NCBI RefSeq assembly: GCF_022539665.2 | Contig: NC_081337.1 | Coordinates: 10,082,679-10,146,678 of the forward strand | DNA: 64,000 nucleotides | Direction: 5' to 3' | From: Daphnia carinata | Lineage: Eukaryota; Arthropoda; Branchiopoda; Diplostraca; Daphniidae | In this document: one piece after another, positions 8,556 to 21,116 of the stretch | Numbering within the stretch: position 1 is the first letter of the stretch | Layout of the letters: every line of letters begins with the position of its first letter | Program-made: the position numbers and the translations under genes | The notes under the pieces: model-generated | Databases searched by the model: none | What the model saw: only the letters and a program-made list of their open reading frames with translations | Told to the model about the DNA's origin: nothing

Positions 8556-11500
8556 CTAACCGGTGTCACTGCTGTCATCCTCGTCATCCAGGCAGGCCAG
8601 CTCGTCGCCCTGGAGCAGACCGGCCGCCACGGCGCACTCTAAGATGGCAGTGTGGCAGAAGAGGTATTGATCAGGCATCTGAATCGAGTGGGCCCGCTGC
8701 GACCGGATTTTCTCGACCGTACCTATGAAAAGTTGATACATTAAACAGTCATTCAACAGCAGTTGAGATGCGTTTGTTACGACTCAAGTTACCTAGGACA
8801 TCGATCGTACCGACATCTTCTAATCTCCGGAGACAAATATCAATCGTGCAGAGCGAACCTGAAAACGTTGATTTTAAGACATTAGCAATAATTGGACCAC
8901 TGTAACGTTCTCTAACTAGAAATACTGTACCTGTGCGACCGATGCCAGCTGAGCAGTGAACAACTATGGGAGGGCCAAGCGGATGACCGATCCAAGTATC
9001 GCCCATGGCAGCTACCAAACCACTCTGCATGTCGCGCATTCGCTGCAAGAACTCGAGCATGGCCGTTGCCGAGAGAGGTACGCCGTAGTCGGGCCAAGAT
9101 GTAAATTGCATGTGAGCCACAGATCGGGTCTCACGCGTCTGCCAAACATGAAAAAAGGGTATAAACAAAAAGCAACAAAAAGCAACAAATAAAAGGGGGG
9201 GGGGGTTAGGTTGTCGGAAATGAATATGAATGAGATCGGTATACATAAAGAGGAACGCGGTACGGTACCTTGAGGTTGGTTAGATGTAGCATGGAGATGG
9301 TGTAATCACTTTGTTGCTCTGTTGTCAAGTTGATGATTTCGAAATGGCCATATTCGGCCGATTCCTCCTCTCCTAGAGGCCAATACTGACCACATTTGGG
9401 TCTTCCCCTCTCCAGGCAACGCGTAGTCATGACGACGACAGCGCACTGCTGCTCCCAGACCATCCGCCAAAAGTCGCCATAGGTCTTGGGCAATGGTCCC
9501 TGCGTCGAGATGAAAGCGTTCTTTTGTTTGTAGCCGTCGACGTAGTTAGCATTAATGTAGTCGGAGCAGAGGTCTTCGGGATCTTCCATAGACAAGACGA
9601 CCCGACTGTGATCATAGCACAAAACGTCTGTGTAACGATTCTTGGCAGCGTTTCCTTTTAATCTAGAAACGAGAAGAACAAAATAAAGTTGATTTTTACG
9701 GCAATTCGAACGGCACTCCCATCGCTCGCGCCTCACAAACTCATAAACAACTCACCTGGAATTATTAAAAGTGCCGTCAGTCCCTTTGGCTTTGATGTCG
9801 GCATACTCTAGATAGAGGCCCTGCTTGCTTTTCGTCTTAACATGTCGTGCAAACTCTTCCAGGGTCATCCCCCGTCCGTCGTCAAAGTGTAGGCTGTCGT
9901 CATCTGAGAATCCGCTGCTGGCCGACGATGGGGGCGGCGGCGGTGAGGCGGATCTCTCAATGACCATGTTGTCGGAAACGTTGGCCACCGTTGGCTTTGG
10001 CGGTGGAGGGGCTTCCACCACCACCACCGATGCACTTTTGCACGTAACCGTGGCAAAATTGTTGACGATCTCCTGAGAGGCTGGTGCAAGCGGAATCGGC
10101 TCCTGCTATGTAAATGACGAACAAATAAAATGAAAATTTACATCAGCCACCATTATGGCAGTCAGCGATTTCCTTCCACTAGGCCGTCTGCCCTTTGTTT
10201 GTTGGCGACATTTGGCGAGCAAAAGGAAAACTTTTTATCGACTCAGCAAGCGCTCGTATTAATGAAAGAATCGATCCGTCTGGGGCACTAACCTTCGCGA
10301 CGGTTCTTTCGTATTGATTCTCTTATACGTCCCAGTAGACAATGCAAAAAAACGAGAATGTTAAAAGCTACTTTGCTATTTACCAGTCGGTGTGCAACAG
10401 ACTCGACTTGCAGCGGGACGGGTTCTTCGATCTCTTCAACGTCTTCGTCGTCAGACGGTTCAGCTTCACTAACGGGTTTCTCCTCCTCTTCCTGCTCAGG
10501 CCGATCATCCGCTTCAGAAGTCGTGGCCGTTTCCAAAGGCGGAAACAGTGGGTTGGGTCCGGTTGATATGTCGCACAAATCCCCAGCGCGATTCGTCATC
10601 GATTTGAAGCAGTAGCGAAGCCAGGCGCCGTGATCCACTTTGAGGTTGCCGCCCAGCTCGCTCGGCAGAGAGTCCGCGGGCAAGTGCAGCGTCAACTAAC
10701 GAAAGGTGGAAAAAAAGAAACGTAAAAAGATAGCAAACAACACGTTATTGTAAACTTCTTTTTTCTTTTTCTACTCGTGGATCCCCAAAATCAATACAAA
10801 AACGTAGGAATACAGAAAGGGTAAGGAACTGTTTTTTTCTCAATTTTCTTTTTTTTTTTTTAACCTTCATTTTTAAACACTATGGAAGAACCACAGGGAA
10901 CGATCATTTTTTGTGACCAAAAAAATGGTCGTTTGCGGTACATTCGTCCGAGGGACCAGCAGTCACACTAGCGTGAGTTCTTTTTTTAGTGAACTGGCCA
11001 CTTCAACCGGAACCAATCGCGGTGCGAAGAAATTGTGTACAAGAGAAAGGAAATAAAAATAAAAAATCTACGCCATAGATTAGCGGGTGTGGGGGAGGCC
11101 AAGCGCGCGCGCACGTTCCTCTCTTTCAACACCCATGGCTATTGGCCTCGGCATTTACCTCTCGGTTTAAGCACACCACATACACTCTTTTAGGATAAAT
11201 GGGAAGAAAAGCAGCGGTCACATTTGCATTCTTTGCGGGAGGAAAAAATAAGCAAATAGACCAAAAACTTACCTGCGGTAAGCTGACGGTGTAAACACGA
11301 TCTCGCAACTTTTCGCGCACAAACAGCCGCAGAATCTTGAATGGAGCTTTGAACCAAAGTGGAGCCGTCACTATCAACACTTTCCGCAGCCGGGCTGGAT
11401 AGGCACCCTGCAAGAAAAAAAACAACAACAGAACAAAAAAAAAACGTATCAACCACTCAGAAATGTGTAAAGAACCAGTCGGCAGTACGTCAAAACGCGT

Positions 11501-14500
11501 AGACTATTTTAAAAATATTCGTCTTTTTTCTTCTTCTGCATTTTGCTTGGCACATGCAACACGCAGCAAGAGAAAAAAAACAAAAGGCGGAAGGGCCCGA
11601 GGAGCGGACCGAGACGATTCAGAGTCACAGTTCAACTGGCAACAGTCGGAAACGTACCGAATGGTTTCCGTCACACGCGCACACATATAAAAATAAAGGC
11701 AAGGGAAAAAAAGAGAGGAAAATTTTCTGTGTTTTTTTTTCTCCTTCGAAAAGGCAATGACTCGATCAGTTTTTCGGTCGCTAACTCCAGTCGGGTAATT
11801 TCAATCCTATTATTGGAACTGCTTCGTAACGTCGACTAGAGGCTTCCTGCCGCGAACGACAACACACAGTCAAATGTACACACGGAAAAAAATGAAAAAT
11901 AAAAGAAAGAAAAAAAGGAAATGAAAGGTTCCGCGTCCGATCGCGACGACGACGACGCCCAACTGAAAAGATAACCGTCGGTCGAATCTTAACTACTAGG
12001 CATGTGGGAGGGAAGTAAGGTGGGCACGCGCAATCCCCTCTCCCAAAACTTTCGACGCAGACAAAAAGGTCAAGGCATTCAGGTAATGTTAATATAGAGA
12101 TGGATCGAGTTGTATGCCTAACCAAATGGTAGTTGCCATGGTGACAACTAAGGGCTTCTAGTTACAACAGGCAGGCGATACAACGACAAGAAACGTAATT
12201 AGTGGCTGCAGCCACGAAATACCGGGAAGTGATATTGAATTCCCCAAAATAATTGGATCTCCTGCCACGAAAAGAAAAAGGCTTAAGTAATCACCTTGAG
12301 TAGAGTCAATATTTTCTTGCTGAGGTCGTAGTCAAAGTTGGCGTATTTCGAATCACTCATGTCGTAGATAAAGACCAAACCGGAGCGTTGCGTGTCGACG
12401 CTCTCTAGAGCCACGTCGAGCTGATAGACGACACCCTGTATAAAAAAAAAACGAACAAGCAAGAAAATTATTTCAAATGATCACAACCCCATAAAATGGC
12501 AAAGCCTAGAGAAAAAAAAAAAAGAGGGAGTGTAGCGTGCAAAATTTATCTAACTTTTTTTTCCACTAAGAAAAACCATAATCAAAAGATGCATAGCTGA
12601 CGAAGGTGATATGTGGTAAACGAGCGGTTACCTGGAGTGTGACTTGGTGATTAGAGAGCTCAGGATAGTGTAGGCGAGCGGTAAATACAGCAATGGCAGC
12701 ACCACCTCCATCGCGAGTTGGCTAATTATAAACCAGTCGAGGGGTTATACAACACGTTTGCAAAAGAATTTTTTTTTGTTTCGACCCCTTTCAATGGGAA
12801 GGGACGTATTTCTTTTTCTACGTTCTGCATTCTGTCAATACAAATTCAAAGCGGCGGTTTGCTAAACTTGCATTACGAGAATAGCAACTGCGGCGATATT
12901 TATATTCATAATTTTTTTTTGTTTAAGAGTTTAAGTCGAAAAAAAAAAAGAAAAAAACCCGCACAGCGGAAACATCATTATCATTCCCTCACGATACCGT
13001 AAGGAAAAACAGCATCAAAAGCGCATTCAGTGTCGACAGCAACAAAATAGATTAAAAATAGCAAAGGAAGAGAGCGAAAAAAAAGATGACATGCAATCCG
13101 CCGAAGACTTGGCTTTTTACTGTAAGATATTTTGATCATGATTTTTTTTTTTAACGACTGCTAGATGAACCAAAGATTGTATATGTGTTGTGTGCTAGTG
13201 ACTATTATTCTCGTGACTGGGATTTTCCCCTCTACTTCTTACTAGCACGGTGAACTTTCCCGTCTCCAACTCGGCCCGTAGCGGTTCGACGGTGGGCTCG
13301 AAGCGAACCAGTCCCTCGCGGATCCGCGTAGCTTCGTGTTCCTCGTATAGAGTCAGTCCGCGTCCGACATCGAACTTGCGTGCCATCAAAAACTTGAGAG
13401 CCGTCGGCCACGAGAGCGGTCCTGAGCCCCTTTTCTGACGGGCACAGTTGACGGCCTCGATGAATTCTTTGGCCGCCTATTAAAACAAACAAACAAAAAA
13501 ACAACAACCATTATTTTTTTAAATGATTAAAAATCAATAGATCATCGCAGCAGTTTCAGTTTGGTTTTTGACCAGTACAACGATTTCTATTTCAAACGAA
13601 AAACAAAGCCAGATTTTTTTAAATTTTTTCTCCAACTGGTCCTCGTACAAAGAAGAGAAAGACAAGAGGCCACTCAAGTTTATCACCAAGAAGACGTCAA
13701 CAACACCAAAGCAAAGCTTAAGTCTACCCGACATTGTAATAATAAACGGGTTTTTGTGTGTCTGCTGGTCTGTTACAGGCGGCCTGGCTGATTGCTTGAG
13801 GTTTTCGTGAACCAAAAATTTTTTAAAAAAGCAAAACCACGTAGAAGAATTTTTTTTTCTCAATTGAAAACCAATTCTTTTTTCTTCTTCTTAGAGAATC
13901 GGTAACTTCGGACAAAAGAACGGGATATCTTTCGAGGTTTCTAGATCACAAAACCACTATAATGTGGTCTGTGGTAATATTGATTTGAAAAGAGCGTACA
14001 CACAGTGTACGTACAGAGAAAAGAAGAAACCCTCTCTTCCTACGAACAAGGGGGAGGGTGGGTCGATGTGTGCGCCGTTCGTATAGTAAACAAAAGCGGG
14101 TCCATACGGACTGGTGCAGCAACTTTTTGTGGGCAAGATCATAATAATAATACCGTACAATACCTCGATCTGGTCGTCGTCGAGGGTCGCAATGTTAAAC
14201 GTCCCCCGGCTGTTTGCTTGTCGCATTTGTAAAAGGAGCTGGTCTTTCGAAGGAACGTGGGACGTGCACATATTTGAAAACAAAACAAGAAACAATTCTT
14301 TTTTTTCCCTTTCAAAATGAACGAAGAAGGCAAATGCGGCAAGAAGAAAAATCAAAACTTGCTCTCACATTTTCCCACTGAAAAAAAAAAAACGAGTTGA
14401 GGACGGGACCAGATAGTGAACACACACAACACTTTTACGTATCTGTAGTAGTGGTTGCCCTTCGAATGATAAACAAAATTCTGAGTAAGATAAAAACTCG

Positions 14501-17138
14501 CAACGTGTCCCTCGTCAAAAGAGCAGTGGACCCTTAGGAGAGTCAGACGGCCGTTTAATCAACGGCTGACAATCCCTGCTTCCGCTGGAACGCCTCGACC
14601 GGCAACTACTAAAGCTGGAAACTCAAAAAGAGAGTTAGGGTTCTCTTTCTTCCTTTTTTTTTCAGTTTATCCTTATTTCTCTTTTTCCCCTTGGCAGCAA
14701 CGTCTCTTCTGGGTACATGCTCGGTTGGACGCGAGAGTTGAACGCACTGGTCACGTGACGAAATAAAGCTGAAACAAGAGACTTCAAGCGCGCAATACGA
14801 CGAGGAAGGCGGCCTCCTCTACCACACGGCCTGACCATTTTTTTCTCTCGGTCTAGGGTACTTTTGCCCACAGCCTAGCGGCGTATTCACTCAAATCGCA
14901 CTCCCCTAACGAACTAGCAAAGAGAAGGAAACAGAATAACATGGGATTTATGATTTTCACCTGCCTCATTATACTGGTTTCGACACGTTAATCAAGAATT
15001 TCTTCCGAATTTTTTTTTATCGAAAACAAAAGACAAGAAAACTGGGGCTCATCAGCGATGATATCGACGTCATCAGGCATTGATTGTGGCATCAGATACT
15101 GTTTACGATTACGTTCCCACCCCATGGCCCGTCATCATTCAATAGAAACAATTCTTTTTTCTTCCGACAGTGCCACCTGTCCATGAGAACGAGAGGCCCA
15201 GCTGTGGCGGAACGAGCGAATGAGATAACGAGAAACACAAAGATCAATACCGACACAATGTGAGAATACAATCAAAAGGCGTAATAAGAGACAAAAGACA
15301 GCCTGTTTTTCAACGGTAACGTTTCCTGTGTTACAAGAGGTTTCGGAAGCGCATCGGTGATACTGTGAACGACCTGGAACATACCTTTCTCTTCGAGGTT
15401 TCCCAATTCTACTTCCAAAATTAAAAGAAAAAAAAAAAAAAGAACACTACTGGCTTTTACATTTGCCCAACTGGCGAGCTGCGCAGATGGTCCCAATTTT
15501 TTTTTAAAGCTACACAAAAAGTATTCGATGACGACAGAGGAATTTTTGGCAGAGTACCCACCCTGTAGCTGTTTGAATCGCTCTTCGAACAGAAAGTATG
15601 TACGACAGAAAGAAGGACAAGCCCGGCCGGATTCGTTCACAAACCAGACGAGTATTGCGTGAATATTCATGAGCTGTAACAGCCTTCTTTTCTGTAAACG
15701 TTACGTACAAAAACCCTTATACACACACACACACAGATCGCGCACTTATTTTTTTTTTTTTGTTTTTTTTCTTTCACGTTTTTTTTTTTCTCGGCCCGCC
15801 AGTAGATGTTACGCCTGTCAAGTGGATTCTTACATTGAAGAAAGGATCGCTTGAAGTTGTGCGTGCAACCAGGCAATTTCTAACGAACATTTCTTTCTGC
15901 TGTGTTGGCATCGGGGCCCAAAGCACATTCCCCAAGTCTCTCGTCGATGTCCAATCTGCGAGAAATCAATAAACATCCGTCGTTTATGCTCTCCTCCTTT
16001 TCTTTTATTAATATAAGCATCCGCAGCAACACGTGTTTTGCACATGCGCCGAAAAATGAGGCCACAAAGCAGAAATACGATGGCATGAGGGTGCGAGAGA
16101 GTTGGTAGATTTGTACCTCCCCGCTCTAATTTCTCTTTTTCCCTCTAAACTTCCGGTTAAATGGGGTTTGCCTCTTTAAAACTGTTCAGTACGATGACAT
16201 GAGCAATGGTAAGGTCGAACATGAAATGAACTTTTTTGTCCACTGATAAAGAAAACGCAGTACATAACCGGTTCTTTTACCTACTGTTCCCTCCTAAAAG
16301 CTTCACTTGTTTTGTGTTCTACCAAACCTCGTATGTTTCACTGAATTGAAACATTTTATAATAAAATTTTCCGATTGCTTCACAAATGCAGCGATGAGGT
16401 AAGCATGCCCCTACTATTCATAAAACCAGCCTTTTTTTTCTCCATTATGGGCAGGCCTTTTTTTTCTGTAAGTCAATAGGGAAAAGGAGAGAGATGCTAA
16501 GGGCGGAAATCCGTTCAACAAACGCAGCAGACGAATTCCCAACTTTAAAAAAAAATGGTCGAACGATTTTTCCAGATATTGACGAAAAATAGTGTTAGAA
16601 GCACCACACTAGGACACTCTGGAAGTCTATTCTTAAACCGAAATGGGCATAAATGAATTGCTGTGTTGTGTGGTTTTCTTAAAGCACCAGAGCAACGTCA
16701 AACGAAGACGACGATCTTTCACGATTGAAAAGTGCAAAAAAGAATCACACGGTTTCGATACCTTAACAAATGCGAAATCGCAAACCGAGGGTGAGAGAAC
16801 TTCCCAAAATGACACGACACACGCACATGAAACACAGAAAAAAACGCTGTGTGTTGCACAATGTGGAGGCGTCTGCCTGGCACCACCACAGGCGGCTTTC
16901 CCAATGCCGCGGTAGCACCGATCAAGGGGTGCCCTGCCTGATTCTCCAATAATGAAACCGAATGAATTTTTCCTACAGGTGATTGGCAGTTAGCACGTGA
17001 AGAAGGGAGATGGTTGAACGTGACGCAACAAAAACGAGTCGAGTGAAACCAGTAGGGGTGCGGGCAGAGGATTATGAAGAAAAAAATATTTAGTTCGCTT
17101 ACCGACTCTTCTTCGGCTGACAGTACTATGTCAGCCAT
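8556..17138 (-). CDS. PTPN9: Tyrosine-protein phosphatase non-receptor type 9 (PTP-MEG2)
   Basis: Phosphotyrosine phosphatase with an N-terminal CRAL-TRIO lipid-binding domain; the family acts on secretory-vesicle membranes. Eleven coding exons, all in phase: 17103-17138, 13243-13476, 12632-12721, 12295-12435, 11273-11407, 10384-10695, 9756-10102, 9269-9662, 8931-9138, 8793-8858 and 8556-8722, giving 709 residues (human about 593). Residues 13-90 hold the CRAL-TRIO N lobe (LKFLMARKFDV). Residues 91-235 hold the lipid-binding core (VFTARLHYPE, GLVFIYDMSDSKYANF, LGGNLKVDH). Residues ~236-390 are an acidic and proline-rich linker, which accounts for the extra length. The PTP domain has the WPDYGVP loop (Asp580), the HCSAGIGRTG P-loop (Cys625, Arg631) and the SQRAHSIQMPDQY Q-loop. 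The start was chosen because MADIVLSAEEES aligns with the family N-terminus; an in-frame ATG at 17228 would add 30 residues. Confidence 0.95.
13477..17102 (-). other. PTPN9 intron 1 (3.6 kb)
   Basis: Non-coding by frame and composition, with homopolymer A/T runs and a short (CA)n at 15721-15735. I see no exon, RNA gene or element in it. The open frames of 60-130 codons here lack domains and are poly-Phe or poly-Lys rich. Confidence 0.6.
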
Positions 17139-18321
17139 GTTGAATACGACTGACTTTGGATACAGTCTCTGTCTAGTATGAGCACAGCCCTTGGCGATCG
17201 TCGTAGTTTGCCGAGTATTCATCGCCATCTAGTGCTCAGTTTTTACATCGTTCTTCGAATCCAGTGTTCTAAGGCTCTGGCACGGGAAACAGTTTAGAAA
17301 GCAGTTAATCAATGAATAAAATAAGAAAAATTGCCTAACAAGCGGAAATTAATAACCGCCTGAAACTATCCTTCCGAGGCTCTATGGTTCAAGAAATTAA
17401 GTAATCGTTCTAAGAAATCTGTCATCCGATTAGACTAAGCTTTCTAGAAGGTAATCGCTTGTTCCAGAGAGCTCACGTTGCTTTTTCGGTCAAATCTCAC
17501 CCTCTCGTAATATAGAGCGGCGTGATAAAGGCTAAGGGAAGAAGCTGTTGGGGAAAGTCAACTAGGATACTGTAGATCTCATTTTAGTGAGAATGCAACC
17601 AGAGACTCTTGTAGCGAGTGAAATTAATATGAATAAACAAAAATGGGAAGAGTACAGCTAGATCGTCCTTTCATCATGTGATATTTTACATTTAAACTTC
17701 TAAGCTCGTATGTCTTGCCCCATTAATATTCATCCGCTTCGTCCAATGAAACGGACTTGAAAGAATCCTGTAAATTTCCAGATTACTTAAGGCGAAAGAA
17801 ATCGTCAAGTGAAAAACCAGACTTCCACTTATCTTGCTGCTCTAGACAGCAAAAAAATACAAGACCGAACATACAGAAGAAGACTTTTACATAATCTTGG
17901 TAATTCTACACTTGTATTGCTGGCGATAACGAGATAAATCTTTCAAAATGTCTAAGACGTATTACGTAGTCTAATGAAAAAAAAACAACCTATTCATGAT
18001 AGGATATTGTTATTTCCATTATGCCGTTATGTCTTACGTTAATCACTTGAGTCACTCTTGAGTCAAACCTATTGTGTATGTCGCCTTGCAACAATCGTGG
18101 GGGCATCTTTTTTATTTTACTAGATTAAAATGTATGCTATTCAATTTGTTGTGCTAGAAAATTTTTTGACTCGATATGGTTTTAGTCTGGCCCTATGAGA
18201 TTAAACGTCTTCGTTTAGTCTCTCTGTAGAAGAAAGAAGTGTATCTGTCAAACAAGTTAACGAAAGCAAGAGGTGCTCTCATGCGGCCAAATTGTGAACT
18301 AAATCTGACAGAAAATGATAA
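17139..18321. other. Divergent intergenic region between PTPN9 and cyclophilin B
   Basis: About 1.2 kb separates the PTPN9 start (minus) from the cyclophilin B promoter element (plus), so it must hold both promoters. No TATA box or other element besides the ER-stress site at its right end is convincing. Confidence 0.5.
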
Positions 18322-18340
18322 CCAATAGGAATATTCCACG
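18322..18340 (+). promoter_or_regulatory. Perfect ER stress response element (ERSE) upstream of cyclophilin B
   Basis: CCAAT at 18322-18326, exactly nine bases, then CCACG at 18336-18340: the consensus CCAAT-N9-CCACG bound by NF-Y with ATF6/XBP1. It is in the forward orientation, 100 bp before the ATG of an ER-luminal foldase, the class of gene this element controls in animals. Confidence 0.75.
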
Positions 18341-18439
18341 AGAACACATTTTGTCCACCGAAAAAAAAGCCTCACTTAGCTTATTCCACTCGTGTCAGTA
18401 ATTTAGTTTGGTAGACTGCCTTGTTGGCTATATTTCCTG

Positions 18440-19220
18440 ATGAAGATGCGTCCCACGGTTAGCTCCATCCTAATTGCGTGCTGTCTAGCTTTCGCTGTAG
18501 CACAAGCCGATGACAAGACGACAAAGGGTCCCAAAGTAACTGACAAGGTAATTTTGCGAAAGAAATCGAATGCATGCTACATAGAGTATTGCATTACAAA
18601 ATTCTAATATCACCTCTTATTGCTTAGGTATGGTTTGACATTGAAGTTGGAGGTGAACCTATTGGCCGCATTGAGATTGGTCTTTTTGGCAAAACTGTCC
18701 CTAAAACTGTGAAAAACTTTGCTGAGCTGGCCAAGAAACCAGTTGGAGAAGGCTACAAGGGATCAATCTTTCATCGTGTCATCAAGGATTTCATGATCCA
18801 AGGAGGAGATTTCACCAACAAAGATGGCACTGGTGGTAGAAGCATTTATGGTGACCGATTCCCTGATGAAAACTTCAAGCTGAAGCACTATGGTGTTGGA
18901 TGGTTGTCCATGGCTAATGCTGGAAAAGACACCAATGGCTCTCAGTTTTTCCTCACAACGAAGAAAACCCCTTGGCTAGATGGCCGCCATGTTGTCTTTG
19001 GAAAAGTCATCAAGGGCATGGTAATTTAACGTTATTGAGTATTTTTTAAAAGTTGAAATGAATTTTTTTTTTTTTATTGTTCAAGGATGTTGTTCGGAAG
19101 ATGGAAAGCACCAAAACTGACGGCCGTGATAAACCTACCAAAGATGTCGTGATTGCTGACTGCGGTGCTGAGGTAGTTGAAGAACCTTTCGCTGTATCAA
19201 AAGATGATGCTACTGCATAA
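18440..19220 (+). CDS. PPIB: Peptidyl-prolyl cis-trans isomerase B (cyclophilin B, ER)
   Basis: Catalyses proline isomerisation during folding of secreted proteins in the ER. Three coding exons, 18440-18547, 18628-19020 and 19086-19220, all phase 0, give 211 residues. Residues 1-24 form a signal peptide (hydrophobic [16 protein letters not shown]). The cyclophilin fold follows: [20 protein letters not shown], the catalytic motif [15 protein letters not shown] (Arg86), [14 protein letters not shown], and the cyclosporin-contact Trp152 in [12 protein letters not shown]. The C-terminal [17 protein letters not shown] and VIADCG stretches are diagnostic of the B-type rather than cytosolic cyclophilin A. 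The tail ends SKDDATA, with no KDEL signal. An in-frame ATG two codons later is also possible. The upstream ERSE suggests unfolded-protein-response control. Confidence 0.97.
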
Positions 19221-19250
19221 ATAATGTTTGTGTACTGACTTATTGACTAA

Positions 19251-19256
19251 AATAAA
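19251..19256 (+). terminator. Poly(A) signal of cyclophilin B
   Basis: AATAAA lies 31 bp after the stop codon. Confidence 0.75.
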
Positions 19257-19395
19257 CTGATGAGGTTTCCATCATATTTCTCAATCTGTTGTATCAGAAA
19301 AAAGTAATACTACTATAATGAACTTTAAACTCGACGAAATATTGAAAAAACTGGGCCGTAGTAAAATTTAGGAATGACTACAACGAATTTTCTAT

Positions 19396-19401
19396 TTTAA
19401 T
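19396..19401 (-). terminator. Probable poly(A) signal of PTCD2
   Basis: ATTAAA on the minus strand, 39 bp past the PTCD2 stop. With the cyclophilin B signal at 19251 it makes a compact convergent 3'-end pair about 140 bp apart. Confidence 0.5.
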
Positions 19402-19439
19402 TAGACAGTTAGTTACACGTTGCTACATGACTAAGAAAA

Positions 19440-21116
19440 TTATTCCATTTCGTTTAATCCAGGTCTGCGAGGTGGGTAGAGAGGACGTGTGTTCCTATCA
19501 TATCTATCTTGCTTATTGAAGTTCGTCTTAACCATGCCACGATCAACAAAATTGCGATTATTATTCCAAGAATCGCGCTCACGCGGTTCCAGTTTTTCAA
19601 TTGGAGTATCTAATAACGCCTCCAATGACTAAAAAAAATATTGCGTAAAGTAACTGCAGTGCTAATATTTATAAATTTTAAATGTTTTTCACTACCTGTT
19701 CTTCAATCATTTGTCTATCAGACATATTCTTGAGAATTCGAGCAAACTCAAGTTGAATGTCTTTATTGCCAGACTCCTTTACAAGCTCACCGATTGAGTC
19801 AATCTAAATTAGATGCAATAAAAGTCGAATGTTTTAACCAGTTTAAGAAGGTTTTACCAAACGTACGACTTACAATATTTTTATTAAATGATCTTTTTCT
19901 GCCTCCTTCAGCCGGCATGTCATATTCCAACGACGCACGTAAAAGTGCCATGGTGTCATCCAGTCGGCCAACTTTGGCAAAAGCCAGCGCTTTCAAATTG
20001 CGAACTGTGACATAATTCTGTTGCTTTGAAGGAGCCAGCAAATTAAGGCAAAGCTGTGGATCATTTTGGTTTAATGCCAATGCTGCTGCGTAAGTCAGGG
20101 ACCTCCTCATCGGAACGTGACCAGCATCGCTTGCAGCATTCGCAAGAGCTTTCATTTTTTCGTAACTTTCTGGCGTATTCTAAGCATAAAGATTTTTTAT
20201 AATTAGGCAAAATAAAACTTTGGATAACAACCGGTGATCATACCATTCGATACAAGGCAGCCATCGCGAGAATAACGCAGTTCTTAGGGAATTTGTTGTC
20301 CTGAATACTGCGTCCTTGGGCTATAGCAAACACCTCCATTACTTCGTTGTACATTTTGTTCCTTAGGAGAAGATCCATGGCGATTTGATAGCTCATAAAT
20401 TGATCAAACAGAGAAACAGTTTTTGGATTCCTCAACAAAGCCAAAACTTCATTTGGCTGGTTAACTGAGTGAAAAAAACGCATAATTACTGGACCAAAAA
20501 CAAAAGTTCCAAATCGTAAACCAGTGCTCTGGTTATGAAACCTAAAAAAAACATATCGGTAGGAACACCATGAAGCTAATCTGATTTAGGTAAATTAACT
20601 ATAATATTTAATTACTTCTCAATCATCAGTTCAAGTAATTTGATGTCTTCTGGGTTTTTTTCTGCTAGGTTAATCATAGTTTTCAAGTCATCTGTGAAAA
20701 TTAAGCTTGTTGAATCAGGAGCAACAAATTCCTGCATTCGGGAACGGAACTTTTCTTTCATTTGTGAGCCATGAAAATTCACTGCAGTTTTGCTCCTAGA
20801 TGCAGCAAAACCATCTAAACCAAGAGATTCAGCGGTGTACAATGACCGTAAACCTGAAAAAAAGAGCTTTAATCCATACGGTAGATCTATATTGGCCCAA
20901 CCTTTTATTTTTTTACGAGTACATAACATAATAGCATGAACCAATCGGCAACAGCTACAGCACAGACAAAATTGAATTTACCGGTGAGTCTTCATCCTTT
21001 GACACTTTGCTATTTCATAAAATGGTTGACGATGAAAGCTTACCTTGATATTGCACCTGTGTGGCACTTGGTTGCGAACAAAATCGGACTATACAACGAG
21101 GAATATTTCGCATCAT
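19440..21116 (-). CDS. PTCD2: Pentatricopeptide repeat-containing protein 2, mitochondrial
   Basis: Mitochondrial RNA-processing factor of the PPR family. Six coding exons, all in phase: 21044-21116, 20616-20853, 20244-20541, 19874-20179, 19696-19803 and 19440-19628, giving 403 residues. The first exon begins MMRNIPRCIVRFCSQ, Arg-rich and without acids, as expected of a mitochondrial presequence; that is why this exon was preferred over the open frame that continues upstream of 20853. The conserved FGTFVFGPVIMRFF block, the NTPESYEKMKALA block and ALALNQNDPQLCLNLL match the vertebrate PTCD2 pattern of helical repeat pairs. The C-terminus is Arg/Asn-rich. It lies tail-to-tail with cyclophilin B. 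The family is known to affect cytochrome b mRNA maturation; here that is inferred from homology. Confidence 0.9.
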
